A stretch of 64,000 bases of DNA, from positions 44,012 through 108,011 of the forward strand of contig JAKAWR010000010.1 in assembly GCA_021816935.1 (NCBI GenBank). The letters run 5' to 3'. Below the pieces are notes generated by a model, which saw only the letters and a list, made by a program, of their open reading frames with translations, was not told where the DNA came from and made no database searches. Source of the DNA: Actinomycetes bacterium. GTDB taxonomy: Bacteria > Actinomycetota > Acidimicrobiia > Acidimicrobiales > JAMCPL01. This document shows, piece by piece, positions 9,163-17,669 of the stretch (position 1 is the stretch's first letter; every line of letters starts with the position of its first letter). Position numbers and translations under genes: made by a program.

Positions 9163-10875
9163 CTACTTGCGTGCGGGGCGGTTTTCGGTCGGCCGTGATC
9201 GCGTCGCCGGAAGTAAAGGCTTCTCTACCTGGGAGAGCCTTACTTGTCGGCAGTTCTCGGGGTGGTGGGGGTCGTTCCCGGACACAAAGTCGCGCTTTCC
9301 TTTTCCCTCTACAAGTGACCAGTTTTCGCGGGTCTTCAGGTCGTGGTGGTAGCTGCAGAGCCTGTTGAGCTCCGATAGGACGGTAACGTGGCTGTCTGCC
9401 CACGGCGTTCTGTGGCCTACTTCCAAGAGCATGGTGGATGAGCAGCCTCTTGCCGCGTAGGTGGGATAGGTCCACTCGAGAGCGGTCTGCTGTTTGGTTG
9501 TCGGTCGCCTACCGAGGCGCACTACCGAGTGGACCTCTTCGGCCCTTGTCAGAACAGCGGCCAAGAAGGGATCTCCCGTATCTATCAGCTCTTTCGCGAC
9601 AGATGGAGAAATGGGACCAACCCATGCGATTTCGCAGACCTCCCCTTCCTTCACGCGCCCCCTGACGATGGCAGCGTAATCGACGCGGACGATGATCTTC
9701 GTCCGGGAAGCAAGCGCACGGATAGTTCCACCCTGGGGAGAGAACGCCTGGCGAGATCCACTGGTGGAGGCGAGCGAGCAGAGAGCCCCATCGTCGCCCG
9801 CGGGTGATCCCGTAGAAGAGGCCGGCGGAGCCGCATTCGCGGTCGTCGAAATTCCGGAAGGCGTATGAGCGTCACGTCGGCCTCTATTGTCAGTGCCGGG
9901 TCTGTCCGCAGAGCTGTCGTGGACTGTGGATACGCTGGCGAGCCGAACAGTGCCAAGAGGTCGGCCGCCTAGCGAAGCGGTGCCGTTGCCGGCAAGACGG
10001 GCGCTCTTGGGAGAGGTATTGGCGGGTGAGGCGTCCGCGGGAGGAAAACAGATGGGAGGGGTTTCTTCGCCGACGGCGAAGCGTTCGGGTCCTCCGGTGT
10101 ACGACCGGTCAGCTAGTCGCACTGCGGTACTACCGGTCGCAGTGGCGTATTCAGATCTCGCTGTTGCCAGGGCATCGTCGAATACGGATATGAACGAATC
10201 GAAGCCGTACGCCTCGAAAGGCTCACCCCGGCGCTCCTTGCGGGCCTCGTCGAAGGCCTTCTGGTGGCGCTGGTGGATCACGGCTTCGAGGAGTGCGAGC
10301 TGTTCAGGGTTGGCACCCGCCTTCAGGTGCCTCATGCCGTCTGTATCGGTGTAGCAGCGAAAATGGCGCTGGGAATGGATGGTCCACCGTCTCTCGTCGG
10401 GGTCTGTGACCTCACGCTTTACAGCAGCGCATAGGTCTTTCAGCTCTGCTAGGGAGTGGTCTTTCGTAGCAGCCAAGAGCTTCTCTTCAGCAAACGGGTT
10501 CATCTTGACGGCATCCGAGATCGTTGCAAACTGGGACTCGGAGACATCTCCTGCAAGCGCCGTTCTTGCGAGCATGTCCTGGTGGCGTAGGCGACGTCCC
10601 ATCTCGATCGTGGACCTCGCATGACCGAGGCTGATCTTCTCCGTCCTTGCGATCCCGTGGGCGTCGGATCAGTCGGTCTCGGACGTGAACACGTGAGCCT
10701 CTGCCGCGACGCTTGCGGCCATGGTCTTCGCAGCAGCGGAAAGTCTCTCGATTCTCGACAGCGAACTTATCAGTCTCCCGACCTCTCCGCTTGGTATTCT
10801 TTTCGGGTCGAAGGCCGCGAGGGCACCTTTGAGGTCTCTTTCGATCCGATAAGTAGCATCGAACATATGTACCAT
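9163..10875 (-). pseudogene. DUF222/HNH endonuclease (13E12-type) gene interrupted by one in-frame TGA
   Basis: One reading frame on the minus strand runs from ATG 10875 to the stop at 9163, broken only by a TGA at 10669-10671. Before it lie 68 residues typical of a DUF222 N-terminus (RLISSLSRIERLSAAAKTMA); after it the same frame continues with SDAHGIARTEKISLGHARST into the rest of DUF222. A Ser/Thr/Pro-rich linker follows, then a C-terminal HNH-like domain (LLEVGHRTPWADSHV, LNRLCSYHHDLKTR). These proteins are widespread, often multi-copy, in actinobacteria; their function is uncertain, with nuclease activity inferred from HNH. The second half alone could start at ATG 10602. The break may be a true nonsense mutation, a sequencing error or stop-codon readthrough. 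Confidence 0.82.
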
Positions 10876-11023
10876 CGTAGCTGAGGGGTGTATTCGTTAC
10901 CATCTTCCCGCCGGGTATTGTCAGGGCGAGGCGGCCCGCCGGGCGAGTCATGGCGGCCGGGCGTAGAGGGGATTGAGCCGATGGAGAGGTGGGGGCGAGC
11001 GGGATGAGGGCCCGGCGAGGCTC

Positions 11024-11965
11024 TTACGGCGGCGCGTTCGAGCCTGCAGCGCCGACGATGCTGGCAACGACAAGGAGCCCTCCAGCCAATTGGAGCCCTC
11101 GAAGGTGCTCGCCGAGGAACAGGTATCCGATGACGTTGGCCATCAGCGGAACGGCGAACGACGTGGTGGCGATGCGTGTTACGGAGACCCGGATCCTGAT
11201 CAGGTGGACGTAGGCAAACCAGCCGATGGCACTGGTAGCGGCACTGAGAAGTAGCCATCCGGTCGGTTCGAGCACGCCAGTGGCAGCTTGGGGTCGCCAC
11301 TGCTCGACCAGGGGATCGAATGCCACGAGCGCAACTCCCGCGAACAGGAAAGCCGGACCGAGCGTTGCCGTCAGGATCCCCACGTCTGTTTCTCCCGTCA
11401 TTCGTGTCCAGCGAGGGTAGTGCCTCTGTCGGATCCATGCACCGGCTGCCGCCTGGATCGTCGAGCCGCCGGTCCAGCAGATCGCCGCGCCGAAGGCGAA
11501 GGCTACTCCCGTCGCTTCAACATGCCACCTACCCTCGGGAAGCAGCAGTAGCGCCGCCCCGGCAACGCCCGCTGCGACGCTGAGAAGCCGGCGAAAGGCA
11601 ACCCGCTCCTTGAGGACCAGCCACCCGGCAACCGCGAACATAACTGGTTGCAGGTACACGAGCAGCGACGCGAACCCGCTGGTGAGGTAGCGAACGGCAT
11701 AGGCCATACCCAGTTGCAGGCCGATGACGTTCAGGAGAGCGACGAGCACTGTCACCACGATGACCCCCGGCTGGCGGATGCGCTGTTTGATGAGGAGCGA
11801 GAAAGCAAGAAGTATCAATCCGGTTACGATACTTCGAAGCCCGGTGAATAGTATCGGAGGATACAGGCGCAGAGCCTCTTGAGTGGTTGGCCATCCGAGC
11901 GCGAAGAAAACCACGAATACGATCGCGGTAAGGGTGATCCATCGCCTCTCGCTGCCGGGCGTCAT
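11024..11965 (-). CDS. EamA/DMT-family membrane transporter
   Basis: The 313-residue protein is almost entirely hydrophobic with about ten membrane helices arranged as two EamA repeats. The first repeat contains the FTGLRSIVTGLILLAFSL and SLLVYLQPVMFAVAGWLVLKE segments, the second the IRVSVTRIATTSFAVPLMANVIG and LFLGEHLR segments, both typical of drug/metabolite exporters. Substrate unknown. It starts at ATG 11965 and is divergent to the acyl-CoA dehydrogenase, with ~160 bp between them that hold imperfect tandem GGCGAG/GGCGAA-containing repeats of about 19-20 bp. Confidence 0.87.
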   Translation of the reverse strand: MTPGSERRWITLTAIVFVVFFALGWPTTQEALRLYPPILFTGLRSIVTGLILLAFSLLIKQRIRQPGVIVVTVLVALLNVIGLQLGMAYAVRYLTSGFASLLVYLQPVMFAVAGWLVLKERVAFRRLLSVAAGVAGAALLLLPEGRWHVEATGVAFAFGAAICWTGGSTIQAAAGAWIRQRHYPRWTRMTGETDVGILTATLGPAFLFAGVALVAFDPLVEQWRPQAATGVLEPTGWLLLSAATSAIGWFAYVHLIRIRVSVTRIATTSFAVPLMANVIGYLFLGEHLRGLQLAGGLLVVASIVGAAGSNAPP

Positions 11966-12124
11966 AGGGCGCTCCGGGAACCACCCGCCGGTCTTGCGGT
12001 GACGCCGGGAAGGTGCGAGGCTGCTATGTAAGCGGCGAGACCGCTATGATCGCGGCGAGGCCGCCGTGCTGGCGGCGAAACGGTGCCGCAGCACTGCACA
12101 TGGATTGTCCGAGACGAGGTGGAG

Positions 12125-13354
12125 ATGCCTGAAGCCATAACTGAAGCGGATTTCGAGAAAGAAGCGCTGGCCTTTCTTGAGGCCAATGCCGAGCCGAGGA
12201 AGGAGGCGAAGGCGACTTGGGGCGAGGGTTCGGATTCGATGAGCATCTTTCCCGAGCGTACTCCCGAGGAGGACAGGGCGGACCTGGAGGCGGCCCGCGG
12301 GTGGTCCCGCAGCCGTTTTGACGCGGGGTTCGGTTGGATCACCGGGCCGGAGGAGTACGGTGGCAGGGCACTGGACCGCTCGTATCAGAGGCTGTACGAC
12401 TCGCTGGAGGCTCGATTCGACACCCCTTCACAGGCGGTGTTTGGCATCGGGCTGGGCATGATTGCCCCGACGATCCTTGCACATGCCATCCCGGAGGTGA
12501 GGGACCTCTACCTGAAGGGCCTCTACAGGGGAGATATCGTCGCGTGCCAGCTTTTCAGCGAGCCGAGCAGCGGGAGCGACCTGGCGAGCCTGCAGACCAG
12601 GGCCGTCAAGGACGGTGACGAATGGGTGGTGAACGGCCAGAAGGTTTGGACTTCGGGGGCGCACCTTTCGGACATAGGCGAGATCATCTGCAGGACCGAT
12701 CCTGACGTGCCCAAGCACAAGGGGCTTACCGGTTTCGTGGTCGACATGCATGCTCCCGGCGTCGAGGTTCGCCCGCTGCGCCAGATGACCGGCGGAGCGG
12801 CGTTCAACGAGGTCTTCTTTACGGATGTGAGGATCCCCGATTCCCATCGCCTCGGCGACGTGAATGCCGGCTGGGGGGTAGCGCTCACGACGCTGATGAA
12901 CGAGCGGGCGGCCATTGGCGGCGGCGCTGGCGGTGTGGCGCTCGGGGGCATGGGCACCCACAGGTTGATACAACTGGTGCAGCATTACGGCAAGTCGAAG
13001 GACCCTCTCGTTCGTCAGAAGCTGGTGGACGTTCTTATCAACTACCGGGTCTCCTCGTACAATACGCTTCGCGCCATGGCAAAGATCAATGCCGGGCAGC
13101 TCCCCGGACCGGAGTTGTCCATAGCGAAGCTGTCGCTCACGCAGAATCTCATGCGGGTGTCGGAGCTGGTTTCCTCCGTGCTCGGGCCGAAGCTCGTGGC
13201 GGACAGCGGCGAGTGGGGCACCTACGCGTGGGGCGAGTTCCTGCTGTCCGTGCCGGGGATGAGGGTGGCTGGTGGCACTGACGAGATCATGCGCAACATC
13301 GTCGGTGAGCGCGTGCTGGGCCTGCCCAAGGAGCCGTCACCCGGCAAGGCCTGA
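12125..13354 (+). CDS. Acyl-CoA dehydrogenase
   Basis: The ~409-residue flavoprotein has the two acyl-CoA dehydrogenase signatures: CQLFSEPSSGSDLASLQTRA in the middle domain that contacts FAD, and a C-terminal VAGGTDEIMRNIVGERVLGL. It would oxidise an acyl-CoA at C2-C3 in fatty acid or branched-chain catabolism. The ATG at 12125 (MPEAITEADF) is chosen because GAGGTGGAG precedes it; the frame is open upstream to 12083. The residue at the usual catalytic Glu position was not pinned down, so substrate class is unknown. A second, similar enzyme lies at 39315-40529. Confidence 0.9.
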   Translation: MPEAITEADFEKEALAFLEANAEPRKEAKATWGEGSDSMSIFPERTPEEDRADLEAARGWSRSRFDAGFGWITGPEEYGGRALDRSYQRLYDSLEARFDTPSQAVFGIGLGMIAPTILAHAIPEVRDLYLKGLYRGDIVACQLFSEPSSGSDLASLQTRAVKDGDEWVVNGQKVWTSGAHLSDIGEIICRTDPDVPKHKGLTGFVVDMHAPGVEVRPLRQMTGGAAFNEVFFTDVRIPDSHRLGDVNAGWGVALTTLMNERAAIGGGAGGVALGGMGTHRLIQLVQHYGKSKDPLVRQKLVDVLINYRVSSYNTLRAMAKINAGQLPGPELSIAKLSLTQNLMRVSELVSSVLGPKLVADSGEWGTYAWGEFLLSVPGMRVAGGTDEIMRNIVGERVLGLPKEPSPGKA

Positions 13355-13582
13355 CGGGCCAGGGCCAGGGCCAGGGGGACACCGTGCGCTCCTTATCGTC
13401 ATCCGATGGATGTGGTGGCGCATGCCGGCCGGACCCCGGACGGTCCTCGCCGGAAACCTGGATCTCGCGTTATCCGGGACCCTGCCTCCCGGCAAGGCTT
13501 GGCAGGCATGCAACCAAGAGGCAGTGCCGTCTCCGGCGGGGACCGCGATCTACGGGCACGGCGCAGGCAGTTGGCGGGGTTC

Positions 13583-13813
13583 TCCGTAGCCATGAGTCCC
13601 GTGACGGCGACCACGAAGGGGTCTTTCCTCGCAGTATGGCCGAGCGGGTCATCCCCGATGCCCACGGCGTCGGATCTCAACTGGAGCGAAGGTACCACCA
13701 TCGAACGCAGTCGTCGTTGAGGTGGGAACGGGAGGCAAGGTTTCCCTTTACAACAACGCAGGATCCGTCCGGGTGGTCTGCAATGTCGAGGGCTACTTCG
13801 GCTGGAGGTGTGA
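13583..13813 (+). pseudogene. Frameshifted C-terminal remnant of an actinobacterial surface/secreted protein repeat
   Basis: Two overlapping plus-strand frames join into one recognisable repeat. The first reads VAMSPVTATTKGSFLAVWPS and then TASDLNWSEGTTI; after a shift of reading frame near 13699 the second reads NAVVVEVGTGGKVSLYNNAG and then VRVVCNVEGYFG. The pattern (fLtVWP, pTaSnLN, NaVvVkVG..GkVslYNnaGsv.vi.DVeGYF) is common at the end of actinobacterial extracellular proteins. Only the last ~75 residues remain. The 228 bp upstream of it (13355-13582), after a short GGGCCA repeat, holds nothing else I recognise. Confidence 0.72.
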
Positions 13814-13833
13814 CGCGGACGGGCCGGTGGAGT

Positions 13834-14553
13834 TCAGACGTCCACGCCCGGCAAGCGACTTTGCACACCCGCAGCCTGGCCGAAACGGGAGGCGAAGGAC
13901 CAGCTCTTGCGGTGGAGATCCGAGAGGCCGGCCTGCTCCAGGCCGCGGATGTGGGCCGGCGACGGATAGCCCTTGCAGGACGCGAGGTCGTAATGGGGGT
14001 AGCGGGGGGCGAGCGAGCGCATCAGGTCGTCTCGCGTGACCTTGGCTATGACGGAGGCCGCCGCCACCGAGGCGCAGTAGGAGTCTGCCCGGGGAAGCAT
14101 GGCTATCTCGGCTCGTGCAGCGCGGGCATCGTGGCCTGCCATGTTCACGAGGCCGTCTACCACGTATGCGGATGGCTGCAGGGCTGAGGGGAGGCCGTCC
14201 AGGGCACGTGTGAGGGCGAGCCTGAGGGCGGCCGACATGCCAAGTAGGTCGCACTCCTCCTGGCCGGCGTGGCCGACCGACGAGGCGGCGCACCAGGCCT
14301 TGACAGCTGGATACAGCCGCTCTCTGGCCTTCTCACTCAGGGCTTTGGAATCACGAAGGCCCGCGGGCGGCGGGCCACAGCCGGTGGCGACTACCGCTAT
14401 TCCCACGGAAACCGGCCCGGCCCATGCCCCTCTCCCTACTTCGTCGACGCCGCCGATGAGAGCGTGGCCGCGGGCGAAGAGACGGGACTCCACGTCCAGA
14501 GTCGGTACGGGACGCCCCGAAGCACTAAGAGGGGCGGCGGGAGGCAGAGGCAC
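13834..14553 (-). CDS. rnhB: Ribonuclease HII
   Basis: The 239-residue protein has the RNase HII catalytic features: GVDEVGRGAWAGPV (Asp and Glu of the metal site at about residues 37-38), LRDSKALSEKARERLYP, a YVVDGL Asp, and DSYCASVAAASVIAKVTRD with the further catalytic Asp. The downstream CKGYPSPAHI matches the KGY(G/P)T..H segment. It cuts the RNA strand of RNA-DNA hybrids and removes misincorporated ribonucleotides. An N-terminal extension of ~30 residues precedes the fold and the exact start is not certain. Confidence 0.93.
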   Translation of the reverse strand: MPLPPAAPLSASGRPVPTLDVESRLFARGHALIGGVDEVGRGAWAGPVSVGIAVVATGCGPPPAGLRDSKALSEKARERLYPAVKAWCAASSVGHAGQEECDLLGMSAALRLALTRALDGLPSALQPSAYVVDGLVNMAGHDARAARAEIAMLPRADSYCASVAAASVIAKVTRDDLMRSLAPRYPHYDLASCKGYPSPAHIRGLEQAGLSDLHRKSWSFASRFGQAAGVQSRLPGVDV

Positions 14554-14874
14554 TGACTGGAGTTGCGATGGTTGATGTGTCAGAGTCCGAGCCCATGGGT
14601 AGGAGGATTGCGGGCGCAGAATCGACCGGTTGGCCTGGGGTGCGTTCGGCGGTCGAAAGAGTTGCGGCTACGTGCTCGGGGGTGCCCCCGGATGCTGAAC
14701 GAACATAGAAAGGTCGAGGCTGTCCAGGCCCGGTCATATGAGTGAAATCTCGGTAAACTCGGGTGTGCTCGTAGACATTCGCAGGGGCGACGAGTTAAAC
14801 TGGTCGTGTACTCGCAGGGGCAGGCACTTGGTAGAGAGTGGATGAGACGGGAGCGAAGGCGGTGGCAGGATTAG
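14554..14874. other. Intergenic region without a recognised gene
   Basis: This 321-bp gap lies between divergent rnhB and a small plus-strand gene. No reading frame here has homology I can name, and no strong promoter or hairpin stands out. Confidence 0.5.
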
Positions 14875-15204
14875 ATGGGTCCGGTCCGAGAACAGGCGGC
14901 AACGGTCAGAGAGCAGATGGGAAGTACCGGGGAGGACACGAAAGGCCATCGCCGGGGAATGAACGTCGGAGTGAGCCAGGATCGGGATGGTGAGGAGGAA
15001 CCGCAGGCGATGCTGCCGGCAGGTACTCACGTTGAGGTGAGGAATCGGTATCTCGGAACTTGGGCTCGGGGGTTCGAAGTTGTGGCATCGGTGGATGGTA
15101 CGTACGAGGTCCGGCGCATATCGGACTCGAGCGTTATGCCCGACGTGTTCAAGCCCGAAGATGTGCGGCCGAGCCGCCGCCGCCAAGGTCTCTGGTGGGC
15201 CTGA
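14875..15204 (+). CDS. Small conserved hypothetical protein
   Basis: The 109-residue frame has a charged, low-complexity first ~45 residues and then a compact region: LPAGTHVEVRNRYLGTWARG, FEVV, YEVRRISDSSVMPDVFKPED and VRPSRRRQGLWWA at the end. The second half looks like a small beta-barrel (SH3-like) fold and, from memory, short actinobacterial proteins with the same 'V.VR...G.W..GFEV....Y.vRR.SD.s.LPd.F....vR..rrr..lWW' pattern exist. Function unknown. The start is uncertain; an ATG at 14962 would still retain the conserved part. Confidence 0.6.
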   Translation: MGPVREQAATVREQMGSTGEDTKGHRRGMNVGVSQDRDGEEEPQAMLPAGTHVEVRNRYLGTWARGFEVVASVDGTYEVRRISDSSVMPDVFKPEDVRPSRRRQGLWWA

Positions 15205-15281
15205 GGCTCTTTGAGAGCTGAGCGGGGTCACTGCCGGTGCCAACCTAGGCAGAGTCCGGGTGGCGGACACAGCTCGGGCGG

Positions 15282-15590
15282 TCAGATGTTCCCTGCGGCG
15301 CGCGCCTCATCCAGTGCTCCGATGAACTGATCCACGGGGAGCGCGACCATCGTTTGGGTCTTGAGGGTGCCCCTGGCGCCGAGGGCGGTGGCGACCTTCG
15401 CCATGATTCGTTCGTCCGGTGCCTCCAGCACCGTGCAGAAGTCGTACTGGCCGAGCAGAGCCCACTGGGCGAGGACCTTGGCACCCATCTGCTCGACTTC
15501 CGAGTTGACCTGACCAAGGCGCTTGGGATTGGTGTGCAGCGTTGACATACCGTCGGGCCCGAGTGTGGAAAGCATTAGAAAAGTCGGCAT
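15282..15590 (-). CDS. GYD-domain protein
   Basis: The 102-residue product (MPTFLMLSTLGPDGMSTLHT start) fits the GYD family of small dimeric alpha/beta-barrel proteins: a ferredoxin-like fold with LGQYDFCTVLEAPDE in place of the GxYD motif and VAL at the C-terminal strand. The molecular role of the family is unknown. ATG 15590 is chosen because the family begins with this strand; the frame is open upstream through the 14-bp tandem repeats, which are probably untranslated. Confidence 0.75.
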   Translation of the reverse strand: MPTFLMLSTLGPDGMSTLHTNPKRLGQVNSEVEQMGAKVLAQWALLGQYDFCTVLEAPDERIMAKVATALGARGTLKTQTMVALPVDQFIGALDEARAAGNI

Positions 15591-15625
15591 AGGCGGAGCA
15601 TAGCGCACAGGTGCGTTGACCGCCA

Positions 15626-15667
15626 CAAGATCCGGTGGCCAAGATCCGGTGGCCAAGATCCGGTGGC
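15626..15667. repeat. Three tandem copies of a 14-bp unit
   Basis: The unit CAAGATCCGGTGGC occurs three times in direct succession in the gap between the GYD gene and the phosphomannomutase gene. It lies between two divergent genes and could hold regulator sites or be a slippage product. Confidence 0.85.
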
Positions 15668-15733
15668 CGGGAACATGCGGCCTGCGTCATGGTGTCGGGG
15701 GCGTACCGGCGTGCCTCCCCCGAAAGGGGCGGT

Positions 15734-15760
15734 TTGGACGCGTCCGCTACAATCGGTAGC
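15734..15760 (+). promoter_or_regulatory. Candidate -10 box giving a leaderless manB transcript
   Basis: TACAAT at 15748-15753 ends nine bases before the GTG at 15762. A start of transcription at about 15760 would produce a leaderless mRNA, which is common in actinobacteria. TTGGAC at 15734 is too close to be its -35. Confidence 0.45.
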
Positions 15761-15761
15761 C

Positions 15762-17318
15762 GTGGAAGGAACCGTGAACCAGGGGGACGCCGCAGCTTCG
15801 TCAGGTGTTCCTACCGGCGAGTCGGGTGTCGTCGCTGCCGCGTCCGGCGGGCGGCTCGGGGCCATTTTCAAGGCGTACGACGTCCGCGGGGTCGTTCCGG
15901 CTGAGCTGGATCCGGATCGAGCCAGGGCAATTGGATTCGGTTTCGCGAAGCTGTGTCTGGGCGTGAAGGCCGGGGGCGGCACCGAGAGAGGGGGCAGCGG
16001 CGGCGACAGGGCGCCGGCCGTTGCCGAGGCCGGGGACCGCACGAGAATAGTTGTTGCACGAGATATGCGCCCCTCCGGCACTGAGCTGGCCGGAGCGTTC
16101 ATGGCGGGTGCCCAGGCGGCCGGAGTATCCGTGGTGGATGCAGGCCTTGCTTCGACGGATATGCTTTACTTCTCCGCCGGGAGGCTCGATTGCCCGGGCG
16201 CAATGTTCACCGCTTCGCACAACCCGGCGCAGTACAACGGGATCAAGCTCTGCTACGAAGGGGCGCGCCCCGTTGGTCAGGAAACCGGTCTTGCCGAGGT
16301 GAAGCAGCTTGCCGAGAAGGCGCTCGAGACCGGAGAGCATCTCGGCCCGCCTGCGGACGGGACCCGGAGGGCTCAGGCCGACCTCCTTGGCGAGTTCGCA
16401 GAGCACGTCCTTTCTTTCGTGGACGTCAACCGCCTGGCGGAGCTGACCGTTGCAGCAGACGCGGCGAACGGGATGGGGGGGCTCGTCGTTCCGGAGGTTT
16501 TTGCCCGGTTGCCCTTCAGGCTGTTCCTTCTCTATCCCGAGCTCGACGGCACCTTCCCGAACCACCCTGCCGATCCCATTCAGGAGGAGAACCTCGCAGA
16601 CTTGAAGAAGATGATTCTTTCTCAGGGGGCCGACGTAGGGCTTGCTTTCGACGGCGATGCCGACAGGGTTTTCCTCGTGGACGAGAATGCAAGACCGGTG
16701 TCAGGCTCGACGACCACCGCGCTCGTGGCCGCTTCGATGCTCGAGAAGAACCCCGGTGCCACGATTCTCTACAACATCATCTGCTCGAAAGCCGTTCGCG
16801 AGACGATCGCTGAACTGGGGGGCATCGGTGTGAGGACGAGGGTGGGCCACTCCTTCATCAAGAAGGTCATGGAGGAGACCGGCGCTGTCTTCGGTGGCGA
16901 GCATTCGGGCCACTACTACTTCCGTGACAACTACCGTGCCGACTCGGGCCTTATCGCCGCGATGGTCGTGCTGGAATTGATGAGCCGGACGGGCAGGCGG
17001 CTTTCCGAGCTCGTGGCTCCCTACGACCGTTATACGACATCGGGGGAGATCAACCTGCATGTCGAGGATCCGGCCCGTTGCGCCGCGGAGGTTGCGTCCC
17101 TGGTCGAGGGCCGGGGTGTGGACTGCGACAGGACGGACGGGTTAACGGTAGACTTCGGGGACTGGTGGTTCAACCTGCGCCCGTCGAACACGGAGCCGCT
17201 TCTCCGGCTGAACGTGGAGATCGGGAAGGGCGGGGATGTGCAGGCGAAGGTCGAAGAGGTGCGCGGGATGATCGAGGCGGGTAGCGGCAACGGGGGACCG
17301 GAGATGAGACTGGAGTAA
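15762..17318 (+). CDS. manB: Phosphomannomutase/phosphoglucomutase
   Basis: The ~518-residue enzyme shows the four-domain phosphohexomutase pattern: FKAYDVRGVVP near the N-terminus, the phosphoserine loop FTASHNPAQYNGIKLC, the Mg-binding loop GLAFDGDADRVFLVD, the sugar-binding GGEHSGHYYFRDNY, and the C-terminal phosphate-binding LRPSNTEPLLRLNVE. It interconverts mannose/glucose 6- and 1-phosphates. The GTG at 15762 is preferred over ATG 15663, because the extra N-terminal residues are not family-like and a TACAAT box lies just upstream. It forms an operon with the next two genes (3-bp gap, then a GTGA overlap), linking sugar-phosphate isomerisation with activation for GDP-mannose or polysaccharide synthesis. 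Confidence 0.93.
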   Translation: MEGTVNQGDAAASSGVPTGESGVVAAASGGRLGAIFKAYDVRGVVPAELDPDRARAIGFGFAKLCLGVKAGGGTERGGSGGDRAPAVAEAGDRTRIVVARDMRPSGTELAGAFMAGAQAAGVSVVDAGLASTDMLYFSAGRLDCPGAMFTASHNPAQYNGIKLCYEGARPVGQETGLAEVKQLAEKALETGEHLGPPADGTRRAQADLLGEFAEHVLSFVDVNRLAELTVAADAANGMGGLVVPEVFARLPFRLFLLYPELDGTFPNHPADPIQEENLADLKKMILSQGADVGLAFDGDADRVFLVDENARPVSGSTTTALVAASMLEKNPGATILYNIICSKAVRETIAELGGIGVRTRVGHSFIKKVMEETGAVFGGEHSGHYYFRDNYRADSGLIAAMVVLELMSRTGRRLSELVAPYDRYTTSGEINLHVEDPARCAAEVASLVEGRGVDCDRTDGLTVDFGDWWFNLRPSNTEPLLRLNVEIGKGGDVQAKVEEVRGMIEAGSGNGGPEMRLE

Positions 17319-17321
17319 GCC

Positions 17322-17669
17322 GTGTCGCTGGATGATTTACTGATCGAGATACTTGCCTGCCCGGAGGACAAGGGATCCCTGCTCTATTTCAAGGAGAGGG
17401 ATGTTCTGTACAACCCGCGCCTCAAGCGGGTTTATGCGATCAACGACGGGATCCCGGACATGCTTGTCGATGACGCCCGAACCGCAAGCGACGCTGAGCA
17501 CGACGAGCTGATGGCGGAGGCGGCACAGGGTGGAGTCATCGAAACCATGACGAGACAGGGTGTCGGCGGTGGGGAAGTGGACACTGGCGATGCAACGGAG
17601 GAAGGTGTAGCAGGCGCAACGGAGGAACATGCCAGCGGAAAGGGCTGGAAAAGCGGGTCCGAGTCGTGA
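17322..17669 (+). CDS. Trm112-family protein
   Basis: The 115-residue protein starts with LLIEILACPEDKGSLLYF and continues with YNPRLKRVYAINDGIPDML, the Trm112/YcaR pattern in which LxCPxxxxxL and the IPxLL segment form a small zinc-ribbon-like fold. Here only one Cys remains, so zinc binding is doubtful. The last ~50 residues are acidic, glycine-rich and unconserved. Bacterial members often lie next to phosphomannomutase or PGI/PMI genes, as here; their role is not established. GTG start three bases after the manB stop. Confidence 0.85.
   Translation: MSLDDLLIEILACPEDKGSLLYFKERDVLYNPRLKRVYAINDGIPDMLVDDARTASDAEHDELMAEAAQGGVIETMTRQGVGGGEVDTGDATEEGVAGATEEHASGKGWKSGSES

Noticed and set aside
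14600..14660. PurE-like LLPMGSDSDTS on the minus strand
   Set aside because: Only six to eight residues match the PurE start; the rest of the frame has no similarity and ends quickly, so it is taken as chance.
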